Shown here piece after piece: positions 1 through 6,276 of a DNA stretch of 36,436 nt. The stretch's first letter is position 1. The number at the start of each line of letters is the position of its first letter. The translations under genes and the position numbers were made by a program. The notes under the pieces are model-generated. The model did no database searches, was not told the DNA's origin, and saw only the letters and a program-made list of their open reading frames with translations. This stretch comes from a virus: IMG/VR virus record IMGVR_UViG_3300042518_001245, positions 1 through 36,436 of that record; one strand, given 5' to 3'.

Positions 1-127
1 CAGGTGATTATGAAAACGCCCTAGCGTGTGCGGAAGCCATGAAAAACTTTCATTTTTACGACATGATTTTTGGCCATGGGTACCCAGAAGTTTCTTTCTT
101 TGCTGAAATTGACGGGGTGAAACTAAA
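1..127. repeat. Terminal direct repeat, left copy (circular overlap)
   Basis: Bases 1-127 are identical to bases 36310-36436. The copy lies inside the RecE-like exonuclease gene, and joining the two ends keeps that reading frame intact, so the molecule is circular or circularly permuted with a unit of about 36309 bp. A repeat of exactly 127 bases matches a k-mer size commonly used by de Bruijn assemblers, so it is probably an assembly overlap and not a biological terminal redundancy. Confidence 0.95.
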
Positions 128-494
128 GGCACGTCCTGATTGGGTGCAAGAATCAACGGGGCGAATGTTTGATCTAAAGACAACGACCGACGCAAGCCCT
201 GAAGCCTTCACTAAATCTGTTGGCAAATATGGTTACCATGTGCAGGCGTGTCTTGCAATAAGACTTTACGAAGCTTGTTATGGCAAGCCTTGCGATGATT
301 ACCTTTGGGTAGTGATTGAAAAAGAACCCCCTTATGCAATCACACTCAACAAAATGAGTCCAGAGATGCGTCTAAATGGCAACCTTAAACTCAACTTAGC
401 GATAGAAAAATATCAGAAATGTTTAGAGACGGGCATTTTTGAGGCGTACTCGCCAAGTATTAACGTCTTAGAGTTAAATCCGTGGAACTTATAG
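1..494 (+). CDS. RecE-like PD-(D/E)XK exonuclease (3' part; continues from 36009)
   Basis: This is the second part of a 264-residue protein whose start lies at 36009 at the other end of the record; the frame is continuous across the circular junction. The product resembles the C-terminal nuclease domain of exodeoxyribonuclease VIII (RecE, PDDEXK family), which resects one strand of duplex DNA and hands the 3' overhang to RecT. The catalytic pattern is visible: a Glu in the PEVSFF segment (about residue 130 of the whole protein), an Asp in KARPDW (147), and the D-x-K of FDLKTT (158-160). The gene stops 12 bases before recT, as in RecET operons. Confidence in the family is high; exact polarity and metal use are family knowledge, not seen here. 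Confidence 0.88.
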   Translation, partial: GDYENALACAEAMKNFHFYDMIFGHGYPEVSFFAEIDGVKLKARPDWVQESTGRMFDLKTTTDASPEAFTKSVGKYGYHVQACLAIRLYEACYGKPCDDYLWVVIEKEPPYAITLNKMSPEMRLNGNLKLNLAIEKYQKCLETGIFEAYSPSINVLELNPWNL

Positions 495-506
495 AAAGGT
501 TGAATT

Positions 507-1412
507 ATGACATTACCCACATCGGCCGAATTATTGGCACGAGGACAAAAGCAAGAGCCTATCCAGCAGGCGATTGTGAAAGCAGAAGAGCCGAACTTAA
601 AAGTTCAGTTCAAAAAAGCCGATCACCCTATTATAAAAGCTAATCTGTTTGGTCAAATGATTGAAAGCCAAGCGGATTCTCTTAAAAAAATCATGCCTAA
701 ACACATGACGATTGAACGGTTAAAAGAAATCACCGTGCTTCAACTAAAGCAAACACCAGCCTTGCTAAAGTGCGACTCTACATCACTCATGCAAGCCGTG
801 TATCAGGCAGGAGCCTTGGGGCTTGAGCCTTACAGTGCTATGGGGGAACTTTATATTTTACCTTATAACACAACCGCTCAAGTCATTATCGGCTACAAAG
901 GCTTGCGAAAGCTTGTGATGAATAGCGGTGAGGTGGCTTCTATAAACGCCCACGCCGTTTATGAGGAAGAAATTAAGCAAGGACGCTTTGAGTATTCGCA
1001 AGGCATCGAAACCATGCTTAAGCATTCGCCCCTCCTAAGTGGTGACAAGGGGGCTTTTGTGGGGGCTTACGCCGTCGCTAAGTTCAAGAATCCCGATATT
1101 GACCCAGTGGTTGAGTATATGAGCAAGGAAGATATTGAACACGTCAAGAAAAGCTCTAAAAGTGCAGGGGGTGCCGATTCTCCTTGGCAGAAACATTATG
1201 CTGAAATGGCACGAAAAACCGTCATCCGTCGCATTGTTAAGCAACTGCCCTTGAGCGTAATTCCTGACACATTGCGTAAGGCTCAAGAAATCGACAACGC
1301 ACAGCATGAAAACCGTCCGTATCACTTGGATATTGAGACAGGAGAGCTGGCTTATGATGCCTCACACCCTAGCCAAGCCGAACTCGATTTTTATGTTGAA
1401 GCAGACGCTTAA
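507..1412 (+). CDS. recT: RecT-family single-strand annealing protein
   Basis: This 301-residue protein has the features of the RecT family, which binds single-stranded DNA and anneals complementary strands during phage recombination. The central region (about residues 60-250) carries the typical sequence LKCDSTSLMQAVYQAGALGL, followed by YIL-PYNTTAQVIIGYKGL and a segment ending SPWQKHYAEMARKTVIRR. The start is supported by an AGAAAGGTT ribosome binding site about 7 bases upstream, a module reused before several genes of this operon. It follows the RecE-like exonuclease by 12 bases, so the two are surely one functional unit. A terminator-like hairpin lies 20 bases after its stop and may reduce transcription of downstream genes. 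Length and motif order fit intact RecT proteins. Confidence 0.93.
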   Translation: MTLPTSAELLARGQKQEPIQQAIVKAEEPNLKVQFKKADHPIIKANLFGQMIESQADSLKKIMPKHMTIERLKEITVLQLKQTPALLKCDSTSLMQAVYQAGALGLEPYSAMGELYILPYNTTAQVIIGYKGLRKLVMNSGEVASINAHAVYEEEIKQGRFEYSQGIETMLKHSPLLSGDKGAFVGAYAVAKFKNPDIDPVVEYMSKEDIEHVKKSSKSAGGADSPWQKHYAEMARKTVIRRIVKQLPLSVIPDTLRKAQEIDNAQHENRPYHLDIETGELAYDASHPSQAELDFYVEADA

Positions 1413-1431
1413 TTTAAGTTACACAGTAATC

Positions 1432-1458
1432 AAAAGCGGGTGTTCGCATCCGCTTTTT
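1432..1458 (+). terminator. Terminator or attenuator after recT
   Basis: The stem AAAAGCGG (1432-1439) pairs with CCGCTTTT (1450-1457) across a 10-base loop and runs into a short T tract. It sits between recT and the next small gene, so it may act as a partial terminator or attenuator within the operon. The T tract is short and is followed directly by AGGAG, the ribosome binding site of the next gene. Confidence 0.6.
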
Positions 1459-1475
1459 AGGAGAAAAGAAACACC

Positions 1476-1694
1476 ATGAACACCATGAACACCACGACAC
1501 CCACAAGCCCACGAGAGCGACAACTGGAAAGCTTGCTTGCCATTGCCTCCACAATCGCCCACGCCAAGCGAGAGCTTGCCAAGATGAAGGCGGACATCAA
1601 AGAACAGCAGTACATCATTAAACGTCTTGAGGACGACCACAGGGAGCAATTAGACAAGATTGAAAGCGGACAGTTGACGCTAGGTTTAACTTAG
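1476..1694 (+). CDS. Small coiled-coil protein, function unknown
   Basis: This is a 72-residue hydrophilic protein. After a Thr/Pro-rich start, residues about 12-65 form a probable long helix with heptad character (for example LAKMKADIKEQQYIIKRLEDD). Two in-frame ATGs occur close together in a short ACCATGAAC tandem repeat (1476 and 1485), so the start could be either; AGGAG at 1459-1463 fits the first loosely. It lies between recT and the DUF1376 protein, a place where phages often keep small accessory proteins of recombination. I do not recognise a family. Confidence that it is coding rests on position and the codon-like structure; the minus-strand ORFs over it look like shadows. Confidence 0.6.
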   Translation: MNTMNTTTPTSPRERQLESLLAIASTIAHAKRELAKMKADIKEQQYIIKRLEDDHREQLDKIESGQLTLGLT

Positions 1695-1706
1695 AAAGGT
1701 TAAAGT

Positions 1707-2579
1707 ATGGCAAACAAAAACAGTCCGTACATGCCGTTTTTCTACGAAGACTTTTTTAACGCTACGTTGCATCTTAGCGACAGCAAAGCTTTGCTTTACT
1801 TAAAGATGATCACTTGGCAGTTCCGAAGTAAAGAACCTTTTAAGAACGAAGTACATGCTCGAAAAGCATTAGGGCTTCCACCTTATAAAGATAAAATTAT
1901 TTTAGAACTTTTTAGTAACTTTTTTATAAAAACTGATAAAGGTTTTATACAAAAAAGAACATTTGAGGTCATCGACTTTGTGGACTCAAAGTCAACTATA
2001 GCAAGGGAAAACGCTAACAAGCGTTGGAAAAAAAATAATGCGGACGCATTGCTAGAAAAGAAAGTAAAAGAAATAAATACCCCCAACCCCCTTTTAGGGG
2101 GCTTTCCTCGAAAAAATGGTTTAAATGAGGAAGAAAAAAGCGTTTGCGACCAAGGATTTAAAGCTTTTTGGGATGTTTATCCGCTTAAAATTAGCAAGGC
2201 ACAAGCGATTGAAAAATACGCCAAAGCCCTAGCATTTACCGATGACAAAACGATTTTGGAAGGTGCGAAAAAGTACGCCGTTTGGTGCGAAAAGCAGGCA
2301 GAACAGGCGAAAAAGCAGAAGAAACCTGCTACGACACCGCTCAAGGCGTCGTCTTGGCTTTTTCATAAACGCTGGGAAGACGAGCTGGAGCCTAGCAAAA
2401 CCGTCCCCAAAACGCACCTAGAAACCATTTTAGAGGCTAAAATGGTGAAGGACATCACAACAGGCAAGACCTACAAGCCCAGTGATGCCAAGCATGAAAG
2501 GCGGTTTGATAGTGATGAGTTGATGTTCCCTTGTGGGGAGCGAGTTGATGTAAAATTTTTAAGAAAGGTTGAAGGATGA
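1707..2579 (+). CDS. DUF1376 (YdaU-like) phage replication-type protein
   Basis: This 290-residue protein begins with a region (about residues 5-100, starting SPYMPFFYEDFF...LHLSDSKALLYLKM) matching the pattern of DUF1376/YdaU proteins found in prophages next to replication genes. The family has a winged-helix-like N-terminus and is often placed where an O-type replication initiator would sit. After a Lys-rich linker, residues about 145-235 resemble the C-terminal part of phage replication proteins (FKAFWDVYPLK...AIEKYAKAL...TTPLKASSWL), a pattern also common in DnaT- or O-like proteins. The start has the operon's AGAAAGGTT ribosome binding site. It overlaps the next gene by ATGA. A role in loading host replication proteins is inference; no helicase or polymerase gene is present in the genome. 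Confidence 0.7.
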   Translation: MANKNSPYMPFFYEDFFNATLHLSDSKALLYLKMITWQFRSKEPFKNEVHARKALGLPPYKDKIILELFSNFFIKTDKGFIQKRTFEVIDFVDSKSTIARENANKRWKKNNADALLEKKVKEINTPNPLLGGFPRKNGLNEEEKSVCDQGFKAFWDVYPLKISKAQAIEKYAKALAFTDDKTILEGAKKYAVWCEKQAEQAKKQKKPATTPLKASSWLFHKRWEDELEPSKTVPKTHLETILEAKMVKDITTGKTYKPSDAKHERRFDSDELMFPCGERVDVKFLRKVEG

Positions 2580-2854
2580 AACCCAACAAACAAGAGGTGC
2601 TAGCGTGTCTCCATGCGTTCCTCGCCTCTAATAAATGGACGGCAATAGGCAGGAAAAAGGTGGTCGTCTACAAGGCATTTTTCTACGATATAGAGCAGAA
2701 AGTCACCTTGCCCCCAATGGACAGCAAAGCGATTGACAGCAAGGCGGAAAGTCAGATGCAGATCGCCATTGTCAAGCTGGCGGACTTGTACAACATGACG
2801 TTTCTGCGGTTTGTGGATGAGTTGAAACGATTCAAGAAAGGCAGTGACGCATGA
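2576..2854 (+). CDS. Hypothetical protein, 92 aa
   Basis: A small, basic, soluble protein with no transmembrane segment and no motif I can name. The start ATG overlaps the stop of the DUF1376 gene (ATGA) and an AGAAAGGTTGAA ribosome binding site precedes it, so translation is probably coupled. It overlaps the next gene in the same way. The C-terminal half (AESQMQIAIVKLADLYNMTFLRFVDE) is predicted helical. Function unknown; the setting suggests DNA metabolism or its control. Confidence 0.65.
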   Translation: MKPNKQEVLACLHAFLASNKWTAIGRKKVVVYKAFFYDIEQKVTLPPMDSKAIDSKAESQMQIAIVKLADLYNMTFLRFVDELKRFKKGSDA

Positions 2855-3102
2855 CCTACGAATTATTTTTAACAGACACGCCACACGCTAAAGGTAACGG
2901 GTTTTGGACGCAAAGTTTGGAACCATTTGAATTAGTGGAAAGCGAGTACAAAGGCTTCCAAGGAATAGGGCAAAGCGGAGAGGAACGGTTCGCATTCGCT
3001 GAACATTACCAAGCCCACCACGCCATAGAAACCCTCAATAGCCAGCTAGAAGCGTACCGAAGCAAACAGTTAAGCTTGATCATTAAGGAAAAAACGCGAT
3101 GA
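2851..3102 (+). CDS. Hypothetical protein, 83 aa
   Basis: A small soluble protein of unknown family, coupled at both ends by ATGA overlaps with its neighbours. The N-terminal half is rich in aromatic residues (GFWTQSLEPFELVE), and the C-terminal half is probably helical. Nothing in it points to an enzyme. The tight packing within the early operon is the main support for it being real. Confidence 0.6.
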   Translation: MTYELFLTDTPHAKGNGFWTQSLEPFELVESEYKGFQGIGQSGEERFAFAEHYQAHHAIETLNSQLEAYRSKQLSLIIKEKTR

Positions 3103-3326
3103 AGATTAAAATCAGAGAAATGGCACTCACACGCAAAGGCTGGAGCCTTTACAAGCTGGCAGAAGAGCTAGGCATCAACAAGCCGACCGTGTACGGCTGG
3201 CAAAAGGGACACGCCCAGCCAAACACTAGAAACATGGATAAGCTTTGCAGTGTACTTGATTGCACAATGGACGATCTGTTTGAAGCGGAGCCAGTGGAGG
3301 TGCGGGCATGCACCCAAATCAACTAA
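3099..3326 (+). CDS. XRE-family helix-turn-helix regulator, 75 aa
   Basis: A short DNA-binding protein with a Cro/C1-type helix-turn-helix over residues about 5-62: WSLYKLAEELGINKPTVYGW is the two-helix core, followed by the KGHAQPNTRNMDKLCSVLDCTMDDLF portion usual in XRE proteins. It lacks any protease or dimerisation domain, so it resembles Cro or a small repressor more than a full CI. The start overlaps the previous stop (ATGA). Its C-terminus overlaps the LuxR-type gene by 19 bases. Which operators it binds is not visible; the AAACAAG heptamers at 30908-30992 are one candidate, as inference only. Confidence 0.8.
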   Translation: MKIKIREMALTRKGWSLYKLAEELGINKPTVYGWQKGHAQPNTRNMDKLCSVLDCTMDDLFEAEPVEVRACTQIN

Positions 3327-3544
3327 CTAAAAAAGAGATGCAAATCCTTAAAATGATTGGCGTGGGCAAAACACCGCATGAAATTGCAAACAAGCTCACA
3401 ATCACACACACGACGGTTAGATGCCACTTAACGACAATCTACCAAAAACTAGGCGTTCACGACCGCACGAATGCCTGTTTGTATGCGTTAAAAAGCGGAA
3501 TTGTATCACTAGACGACTTGGAGCCACTAGAATTATGGTTTTAG
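3308..3544 (+). CDS. Stand-alone LuxR/GerE-type HTH protein, 78 aa
   Basis: The protein is essentially a single GerE helix-turn-helix domain: LTKKEMQILKMIGVGKTPHEIANKLTI is followed by THTTVRCHLTTIYQKLGVHDRTNA, the standard recognition helix pattern of LuxR-type activators. There is no receiver or ligand-binding domain. It begins inside the upstream XRE gene, with GGAGGTG about 6 bases before the ATG, and its end overlaps the following small gene. A pair of adjacent XRE and LuxR HTH proteins suggests combined transcriptional control of phage genes, for example late activation; that role is inferred. Confidence 0.8.
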   Translation: MHPNQLTKKEMQILKMIGVGKTPHEIANKLTITHTTVRCHLTTIYQKLGVHDRTNACLYALKSGIVSLDDLEPLELWF

Positions 3545-3717
3545 ACCTCAAAGACCCCCAAATCCGCCAAGACATCAAGGAGATCGTGATTGAAGCCCTT
3601 GAGGAGCGAGAGACTAAACGCCTAAATCAACGCCTTAAAGAGAACTTGGCAAGCTTTGAGACATGCAAAGCGTCGATTTTTTACCTAGATGAGCCAATAA
3701 AGAAAGGGAAAGAATGA
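3535..3717 (+). CDS. Hypothetical protein, 60 aa
   Basis: The ATG at 3535 sits inside the end of the LuxR-type gene (stop 3542-3544), and the product ends by overlapping the next start. An upstream ATG at 3421 in the same frame would add 38 residues that merely read through the HTH gene in another frame, so the short form is preferred. The protein is highly charged and mainly helical (DIKEIVIEALEERETKRLNQR). No family recognised; it could be an excisionase-sized or other small regulatory protein. Confidence 0.55.
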   Translation: MVLDLKDPQIRQDIKEIVIEALEERETKRLNQRLKENLASFETCKASIFYLDEPIKKGKE

Positions 3718-4142
3718 TGACAACCGAAATGATCCAAGTAGATTTTGATACAGCACTAGAACGTAAGCTTAAACCTTGTAAAGGCGCTTTAGATAGAAGC
3801 CTAGCATTGGCTTTAGGTGTGAAGGGAAGTGGTGCTTATTGGTCAAGGAAGCGCTCGGGGGGCGCCGAACTTCCCGAGTATATCGCAGCTAATTATTTGA
3901 CACCTTATATTTCAGAAGAACAAAGGTTAAAGCTACTGGAGACGGTAGTTTACACCGATAAAGACGGTGAAGTTTTAGAGGGTGTATCTGCAAATTTATT
4001 AGTTGAAATATGTGATATTTGGCAAAAAGCTGATAAAAAAGGCGCTTTAGATAGAATGCCTAATGCTAAAAAAGCAGCACATAATGCCTACATTATTTTT
4101 AAGGGTGTCGCTCATGAAAGAAAGGAAACGAATGATGACTAA
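3714..4142 (+). CDS. Truncated P63C-type (antirepressor-like) protein
   Basis: The 142 residues match the N-terminal half of phage P63C proteins: a segment LPEYIAANYLTPYISEEQ, then an LEGVSANLLVEICDIWQKADKKGAL stretch that parallels the family's Y-x-A-x-x-LPEVC-x-VYLKARDEGAL, then a helix ending FKGVAH. In full-length relatives this helix leads into the conserved GIIALIDEATGYQ segment and the P63C domain. Here it is replaced by ERKETNDD and a stop. P63C proteins occur with KilA-N/BRO-type phage regulators. The start has AAGGGAAAG upstream and overlaps the previous stop; the end overlaps the DUF551 gene. Either a real short form or a decayed gene; the clean operon coupling favours a maintained short protein. 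Confidence 0.6.
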   Translation: MMTTEMIQVDFDTALERKLKPCKGALDRSLALALGVKGSGAYWSRKRSGGAELPEYIAANYLTPYISEEQRLKLLETVVYTDKDGEVLEGVSANLLVEICDIWQKADKKGALDRMPNAKKAAHNAYIIFKGVAHERKETNDD

Positions 4143-4515
4143 CTTAATGCACCAGCTCCAAGCGTGGGCGGATGATGGGCGGTATGATTGGGAGAATGGT
4201 ACGTTTAATTCAGAAGGGATTGAAGAGTTCTTTGAGCCTAAAATGCTCGACCCTTTTTCTATTGACATTACTTGGGGCTTTACTACAAAACTCGTCCTCG
4301 ACGGCACAATCCAAGTGTGGCGACCTGTGAAGCATTACAAGCCTACAGGGCAAGTTCTGTGCCTCACAGCATCGAAAGCTAAGCCCTATTTTGTGGCTAG
4401 ACCATATCAAGCCCCTGATAGTGGACAGTGGGTATTTGATAGCGTTGAGTTGCAAAGAGTCGTTTCTTTTACCCACTGGCAACCCTTGCCACAACCACCG
4501 CAGGAGGTGAAATAA
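4132..4515 (+). CDS. DUF551-domain protein
   Basis: A 127-residue protein whose C-terminal 30 residues (GQWVFDSVELQRVV then FTHWQPLPQPPQE) match the end of DUF551, a small domain found on many phage early proteins, typically ending THWMPLPEPP. Two adjacent ATGs (4132 and 4135) follow AAAGGAAA; an upstream in-frame ATG at 4114 is possible but lacks a better site. The N-terminal part (residues 1-60) is not recognised. It overlaps the truncated P63C gene by 11 bases and the next gene by one base (TAATG). DUF551 has no assigned biochemical function. Confidence 0.65.
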   Translation: MMTNLMHQLQAWADDGRYDWENGTFNSEGIEEFFEPKMLDPFSIDITWGFTTKLVLDGTIQVWRPVKHYKPTGQVLCLTASKAKPYFVARPYQAPDSGQWVFDSVELQRVVSFTHWQPLPQPPQEVK

Positions 4516-4778
4516 TGCAAGAAATAATTACCGAAATACTGGAAAGTCACGGCTTTCCTACGAAGAACGTAAAGGAACTTGTGGCAAATCTTGAGAAGTG
4601 GGAACTTGACAACCTAATAGCTCTCACAGTCATCACAAGCGACACAGAGATTAGAGGGTATTCTATAGGCAATCTCTTTGACTCATTAGGCGAAGTACCC
4701 CCTATATTTGGTCAAGCGTGGCGTTACTGCTCACTAGGCTCCGAGCTGGTGGCACGCTTGAAAGGCGGTGAAGGGTGA
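4515..4778 (+). CDS. Hypothetical protein, 87 aa
   Basis: A small acidic soluble protein of unknown family. The start shares one base with the upstream stop (TAATG), with GCAGGAGGTG just before it as a strong ribosome binding site. The gene ends in the AAAGGCGGTGA element that recurs at the ends of the next two genes, so its C-terminus reads KGGEG. No recognisable motif. Confidence 0.6.
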   Translation: MQEIITEILESHGFPTKNVKELVANLEKWELDNLIALTVITSDTEIRGYSIGNLFDSLGEVPPIFGQAWRYCSLGSELVARLKGGEG

Positions 4779-5062
4779 GACGCAGAAATGATTATGTCAA
4801 ATGCTTGGCTAAAGTGTTAGAACTAGGCGTTTTAATGAATACCCCTATTAAAGAATGGGAAGCTAAAAAGAAAAAACGAAAAGATCCCTCCATCCCTATT
4901 TTTGTTCCTATTGGGATTCGTGGGTACAATCTATTAAATATCAAGCACATTAAATACCTAACATCCACCAAGACGCTAATATGCACATTTGACGGAGACT
5001 CCTTTGAAGAAAAAATACCATTTGAAGAAGCCCTTGAAATACTAAAGAAAGGCGGTGAGTGA
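4775..5062 (+). CDS. Hypothetical protein, 95 aa (GTG start)
   Basis: The likely start is GTG at 4775, overlapping the upstream stop and preceded by AAAGGCGGTGA. A later ATG lies at residue 21 (MNTPIKEWEAKK). The protein is strongly basic in its first half (KKKKRKDPSIPIF) and has a small beta-like segment (LICTFDGDSFEEKIPFEEALEIL). It may be a small DNA-associated protein, but no family is recognised. Ends in the repeated KGGE element. Confidence 0.55.
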   Translation: MRRRNDYVKCLAKVLELGVLMNTPIKEWEAKKKKRKDPSIPIFVPIGIRGYNLLNIKHIKYLTSTKTLICTFDGDSFEEKIPFEEALEILKKGGE

Positions 5063-5247
5063 TGAATAAAGCACGACGATTTTTAGGACTATTTTCTACT
5101 TCTGTACTCTTGGCTTGTGTGGGAAGTGAGTTTGGACGATGGTCTGCTTGTCTTCTGACAACCAAGCCGTTTTTATGGGTGCTTGTTGGTTTGGGAATAT
5201 GGATGATGTGGGGAATGTTTATGAGTGACAAGAAAGGCGGTGAGTGA
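5062..5247 (+). CDS. Small membrane protein, about 61 aa
   Basis: The start is ATG at 5062, sharing one base with the previous stop; GTG at 5059 is an alternative three bases upstream. Two hydrophobic segments are visible, FLGLFSTSVLLACVG near the N-terminus and FLWVLVGLGIWMMWGMFM near the C-terminus, so it probably crosses the inner membrane twice. It lies among early accessory genes, not a lysis cluster, and could serve superinfection exclusion or be a moron-like protein; that is speculation from location and topology. Ends in KGGE. Confidence 0.5.
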   Translation: MNKARRFLGLFSTSVLLACVGSEFGRWSACLLTTKPFLWVLVGLGIWMMWGMFMSDKKGGE

Positions 5248-5507
5248 TGATTACAGTAAATGCTCAAGTTTCCGATGGTGCTGGTAATGTGTATCAGTTA
5301 AATGAAAACATTCCTGAACACCGTGCATATATTCAGTGTTGCATGAGAGAGGAAGCTCTTCGTAAAACATATGAAATTTTAAAAAAGGATACTCGCCCGT
5401 GGGAGAAAAACTATGAACTGGAGCGTATCGGCAGAGAACTAAGGGACTGTCATGCCGAATCAAGAAAAGCACTTGGTGAATGTTTTGATGAGTACAAGGA
5501 AACCTAA
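5247..5507 (+). CDS. Hypothetical protein, about 86 aa
   Basis: Last gene of the plus-strand early block. The start is ATG at 5247 (GTG at 5244 is an alternative), again preceded by the AAAGGCGGTGA element. The protein begins with a possible beta-strand segment (ITVNAQVSDGAGNVYQLN) and continues as a charged helix; three of its four cysteines lie in a CC-M and a RDCHAESRKALGEC context. No family recognised. It converges on the minus-strand amidase 43 bases further on. Confidence 0.55.
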   Translation: MITVNAQVSDGAGNVYQLNENIPEHRAYIQCCMREEALRKTYEILKKDTRPWEKNYELERIGRELRDCHAESRKALGECFDEYKET

Positions 5508-5526
5508 TACCCCCACGTCCGCAGAT

Positions 5527-5543
5527 CGTGACAATTTGTCACG
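5527..5543. other. 17-base perfect palindrome between convergent genes
   Basis: CGTGACAATTTGTCACG is an inverted repeat of two 8-base arms around a central T. It lies in the short gap between the plus-strand early operon and the minus-strand amidase. No T tract follows on either strand, so a classical intrinsic terminator is unlikely. It may be a protein binding site or a weak bidirectional hairpin. Confidence 0.6.
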
Positions 5544-5550
5544 GACTCGC

Positions 5551-6042
5551 CTAAGGATTTACCATGTACCACTTAACTTTCGTGCGAATCCAATCGCCCA
5601 CCTCGTGAGGCTTGAGCTGTGGCTCCCACGGTATGCTGTTGATGTCAATCTTGCCAGCAGAATCCGTCCCCTTGTGCTTCAAGCCAAACTCATAGTGCGT
5701 GTAAACGGTATCCTCATTTATGGGGATGCCGTTTTCTTTGCAGAATTGAGCCACGAACTTAAGACACGCCTCAAGGCTTTTCTGTGTAAACGTACCGCCC
5801 TTGTACCCTTTGAAGGCTCCACACACGGCGACACCCAACGTCCAACTATTCCCTCCGCCACAATGTTGAGCGTAAGAAAAGTTATTGCCGACTTGCCGAG
5901 CGTTGGCTTCAGGGGGAAATTGCCCCTTCACACAATCGCCGTCATCCTCAAAGATGAAGTGATAATGCTTGCGATCAATGGCGTTGGCTTTGAGTCCGCC
6001 CGCCGTCCAGTGAATACACACACGTTTGAGTTTAGCGTTCAT
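5551..6042 (-). CDS. N-acetylmuramoyl-L-alanine amidase (endolysin)
   Basis: A 163-residue, single-domain Amidase_2-type enzyme, which cleaves the bond between N-acetylmuramic acid and L-alanine in peptidoglycan. The first zinc histidine is in IHWTAGG (His11), followed by HYHFIF (His28); VYTHYEF and the KIDIN segment supply the later histidine and aspartate positions. In family terms the final Asp usually sits in K-x-D-P-G, here K-I-D-I-N. There is no signal peptide or cell wall binding domain, typical of Gram-negative phage lysins. The start overlaps the stop of the 58-residue gene upstream. The 197-residue plus-strand ORF covering it is a shadow. This is one of three wall hydrolases in the genome. 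Confidence 0.85.
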   Translation of the reverse strand: MNAKLKRVCIHWTAGGLKANAIDRKHYHFIFEDDGDCVKGQFPPEANARQVGNNFSYAQHCGGGNSWTLGVAVCGAFKGYKGGTFTQKSLEACLKFVAQFCKENGIPINEDTVYTHYEFGLKHKGTDSAGKIDINSIPWEPQLKPHEVGDWIRTKVKWYMVNP

Positions 6043-6215
6043 TGAGGTGTCCTTTCATACTGGTGAACCGTGTTGCCTTCGACCCAATAGCGAGGGCGTG
6101 GGGTGCGTTGAACGACTCGATTTTCTCGAGGGGTTGCCTGTGCTGGCATCAAACCACCAATGAAAAACAAGGTGATTGAGATACCAAACATAATAAGGCA
6201 GGGTGTAAAGTTCAT
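6039..6215 (-). CDS. 58-aa protein with signal peptide or membrane anchor, coupled to amidase
   Basis: A short gene read from 6215 down to 6039. A perfect AGGAGG lies 5 bases before its ATG and its stop overlaps the amidase start (ATGA). The product starts MNFTPCLIMFGISITLFFIGG, a hydrophobic segment ending LMPAQA, which could be a type I signal peptide cleavage site or a membrane anchor, followed by about 30 basic polar residues (TPRENRVVQRTPRPRYW). There is no lipobox cysteine at the cleavage region, so it is not an obvious Rz1-type outer membrane spanin. Placement directly before the endolysin suggests a lysis accessory or holin role. No homologue recognised. Confidence 0.6.
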   Translation of the reverse strand: MNFTPCLIMFGISITLFFIGGLMPAQATPRENRVVQRTPRPRYWVEGNTVHQYERTPQ

Positions 6216-6225
6216 AACATCCTCC

Positions 6226-6256
6226 TAAAGAAAAGGGGGCTAGGTCAAACCCCCTA
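6226..6256 (-). terminator. Intrinsic terminator within the minus-strand lysis block
   Basis: Read on the minus strand, AGGGGG (6255-6250) pairs with CCCCCT (6239-6234) and is followed by TTTTCTTT. It lies between the EF-hand gene and the 58-residue/amidase pair, so most transcripts from upstream should end before the amidase unless terminated read-through is allowed. Confidence 0.7.
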
Positions 6257-6276
6257 GGTTTCTCTACATGCTAAAA

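Larger units (their letters stand above)
4761..5250 (+). repeat. Three copies of an AAAGGCGGTGA gene-junction element
   Basis: AAAGGCGGTGA occurs at 4761-4771, 5048-5058 and 5233-5243, each time at the end of one small ORF and as the ribosome binding site of the next. The second and third copies are identical over AAAGGCGGTGAGTGATGA (5048-5065 and 5233-5250). As a result three neighbouring unrelated proteins all end in KGGE or KGGEG. The element therefore supplies stop, Shine-Dalgarno and start together and looks like a cassette boundary. Confidence 0.8.

Noticed and set aside
1-127. True terminal redundancy or cohesive-end site
   Set aside because: The repeat length of exactly 127 is a common assembly k-mer and lies inside a coding gene; an assembly overlap is simpler.
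1476-1500. Short ACCATGAAC tandem repeat as a functional repeat
   Set aside because: Only two to three units; best explained as alternative start codons.
5452-6045. 197-residue plus-strand ORF over the amidase
   Set aside because: The minus strand here encodes a clear Amidase_2 with HWTAGG and the other zinc positions; the plus ORF is low in recognisable features and is a shadow.
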